Source of the DNA: an uncultured Clostridia bacterium
Lineage (GTDB): Bacteria > Bacillota > Clostridia > Oscillospirales > Ruminococcaceae
Assembly: GCA_937901465.1 (NCBI GenBank)
Contig: CALGTU010000139.1
Coordinates: 1 to 7,508, forward strand
DNA: 7,508 nt
Direction of reading: 5' to 3'
Shown here: piece after piece, positions 6,476-7,508 of the stretch
Layout of the letters: the number at the start of each line of letters is the position of its first letter
Numbering within the stretch: the first letter of the stretch is position 1
The notes under the pieces: model-generated
Told to the model about the DNA's origin: nothing
Seen by the model: the letters and a program-made list of their open reading frames with translations, nothing else
The model's database searches: none
Translations under genes and position numbers: made by a program

Positions 6476-7426
6476 ATGCTAGTTCAAAAAGAAATAATTC
6501 AAAAAGAAATTATAAATCTAATAATAGCTCAAGATGAAAATGATCAGGTCGATTTTAAAGGAGAATATTATTCAAAAGACAAAAAATATGATCTCATTAA
6601 GGATATTGTTTCTTTTGCAAACAATACCCAACCGTATAACAAGTACATTGTTTTCGGGATAGAAAATTCATCTTGGAAGACTATTGGTATAGATGCATTA
6701 TCATTACCTGATGTATCAGAAATAAACGATTTGCTACGTACATATGTTGAGCCGTTTATAAATGTTTTGTTAGGATGTTTTAGTTATAAAAATGTTACAA
6801 TTGGATATATTATGATTCCATATAACGATTTGAATAGACCATATGTTATTTCAAAAGAATACAATAAGAATAAATTGGTCTCTTTGCGAAAAGGAGAAGT
6901 GTATATTAGAAAAGGAGCAAGCAACTTTATTTGTAGCAGAAACGATCTTGATAATATATACAATAATAGAGGCTCTGTAGATATTAGTTTTCACGAAACA
7001 GAAATAAAATGCAGTAATATTAGAATAAACGGCATATCAAATTTGATGGGACAAGTAAGATTTTTGATCCAAAACAATACGCCAAAGACAATTATTATTA
7101 ATGACATTAGGCTTCTTATCAACTGTGAAACAAATCTTCTAGAGCATAAAATAGATTTTATAGATGATACAAAAAGCGTTTTTAACAGAATGCCTGAACT
7201 ATTATCATGTGTTCCTATACAACTTTCATCAGGAGATTGTATTCAAAAAACAGCATTCTTTTCAATATCCGAAACTGCTGCAGTAAATTTAAGAAAAAAA
7301 GCATCTTCGTGCTCAATGAATGCCTCCCTACAACTTTATGATGCTCTAAAACGAGTATATCAAAATTCATCTACACCAATACATCTGCAATTTGCTGACG
7401 ATTTGTTGAAAAAATGGAGTTGTTAA
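6476..7426 (+). CDS. AlbA_2 / Schlafen-type putative DNA-binding protein
   Basis: 316 aa. The first half (about 18-155) matches the AlbA_2 (Schlafen AlbA_2, formerly AAA_4) fold: an acidic stretch leading to VDFKGEYY (25-32), KYDLIKDIVSFANN (37-50), YIVFGIE (57-63), and EVYIRKG (141-147). Members bind nucleic acids and are common in mobile and defence regions, often as regulators; some Schlafen relatives are RNases. Residues 165-316 look beta-rich (alternating hydrophobics such as VDISFHETEI and QVRFLIQN) and I do not recognise them. There is no signal peptide or membrane helix. The gene has its own promoter and ribosome site, so it can be expressed independently of the RES gene. It probably shares a transcript with the following methyltransferase. 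It is the most AT-rich gene of the window (roughly 28% GC in sampled lines). The specific role is unknown. Confidence 0.75.
   Translation: MLVQKEIIQKEIINLIIAQDENDQVDFKGEYYSKDKKYDLIKDIVSFANNTQPYNKYIVFGIENSSWKTIGIDALSLPDVSEINDLLRTYVEPFINVLLGCFSYKNVTIGYIMIPYNDLNRPYVISKEYNKNKLVSLRKGEVYIRKGASNFICSRNDLDNIYNNRGSVDISFHETEIKCSNIRINGISNLMGQVRFLIQNNTPKTIIINDIRLLINCETNLLEHKIDFIDDTKSVFNRMPELLSCVPIQLSSGDCIQKTAFFSISETAAVNLRKKASSCSMNASLQLYDALKRVYQNSSTPIHLQFADDLLKKWSC
6485..6514 (+). repeat. 15-base imperfect tandem duplication at the start of the AlbA_2 gene
   Basis: CAAAAAGAAATAATT (6485-6499) is followed directly by CAAAAAGAAATTATA (6500-6514), encoding QKEII twice. The units differ only at the end. Being a multiple of three it keeps the frame; it is probably a slippage duplication. 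Confidence 0.6.
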
Positions 7427-7442
7427 TATGAAAATAATACAA

Positions 7443-7450
7443 AAAGGAGA
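7443..7450 (+). promoter_or_regulatory. ribosome binding site choosing the start of the D12 methyltransferase
   Basis: AAAGGAGA is 7 bases upstream of the ATG at 7458. An earlier in-frame ATG at 7428, one base after the AlbA_2 stop, has a weaker GGAG at 7415-7418 and would add 10 residues. The stronger site and the family's usual N-terminus favour 7458. Confidence 0.75.
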
Positions 7451-7457
7451 AGCGGAT

Positions 7458-7508
7458 ATGAATTATTCGCCATTAAGATATCCTGGTGGAAAGAGCAAGA
7501 TAGCGCCA
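7458..7508 (+). CDS. D12-class (Dam-like) N6-adenine DNA methyltransferase, 5' end only
   Basis: Only 17 codons are in the window, reading MNYSPLRYPGGKSKIAP. The PLRYPGGKxK segment near the N-terminus is the hallmark SAM-binding motif of D12-class adenine methyltransferases (Dam, M.DpnII and phage relatives), which methylate adenine, often in GATC. The gene follows the AlbA_2 gene after 31 bases and is probably on the same transcript. It is a different class from the Eco57I-like enzyme at 87-2018, so the island carries at least two adenine methyltransferase types. Whether it is a solitary methylase or the start of another R-M system depends on sequence beyond the right edge. Confidence 0.82.
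   Translation, partial: MNYSPLRYPGGKSKIAP

Noticed and set aside
1..7508. CRISPR arrays, tRNA or rRNA genes, insertion-sequence ends, attachment sites
   Set aside because: No regularly spaced repeats, tRNA-like cloverleaf motifs, transposase-like proteins or terminal inverted repeats were seen.

Overview
The window looks like part of a defence island from a low-GC Gram-positive bacterium, most likely a gut-type Clostridia/Ruminococcus relative. This is inferred from purine-rich AGGAG-type ribosome sites, a TATAAT promoter with an extended -10, and moderate to low GC. It is not a species identification. All recognised genes are on the + strand, tightly packed, with no gap over about 90 bases between genes.

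Layout: (a) 1-66, the possible last codons of an unidentified upstream gene. (b) 87-2018, an Eco57I-like N6-adenine DNA methyltransferase/specificity subunit, probably starting at a TTG codon behind a strong ribosome site. (c) 2018-5332, a 1104-aa subunit overlapping it by one base (TGATG), with an N-terminal GIY-YIG/T5orf172-like domain, an SF2 DEAH helicase core, a long charged helical stretch and a C-terminal half of a methyltransferase fold. Together (b) and (c) make a two-gene restriction-modification system in which the nuclease is probably the GIY-YIG domain fused to an ATP-driven motor. (d) 5420-6421, a 333-aa RES-domain protein (NAD+-degrading toxin family) with an extra N-terminal region and no visible antitoxin. 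(e) 6476-7426, an AlbA_2/Schlafen-type protein with its own extended -10 promoter. (f) from 7458 off the right edge, the first 17 codons of a D12-class (Dam-like) adenine methyltransferase.

How they may work together: (b) would methylate and recognise host sites and (c) would translocate on and cut unmodified DNA. (d) could act as a suicide effector if the first line fails. (e) and (f) form a separately promoted unit. GC falls stepwise by hand count, from about 42% in the first half of (b), to about one third in (d), to under 30% in (e), suggesting modules of different origin.

The most unusual point is the methyltransferase architecture. The helicase subunit ends in a half methyltransferase (FTP motif, SAM-site-like loop, no NPPY). 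The methyltransferase gene has an in-frame internal ATG with a ribosome site just before NPPY, which could produce the complementary half.
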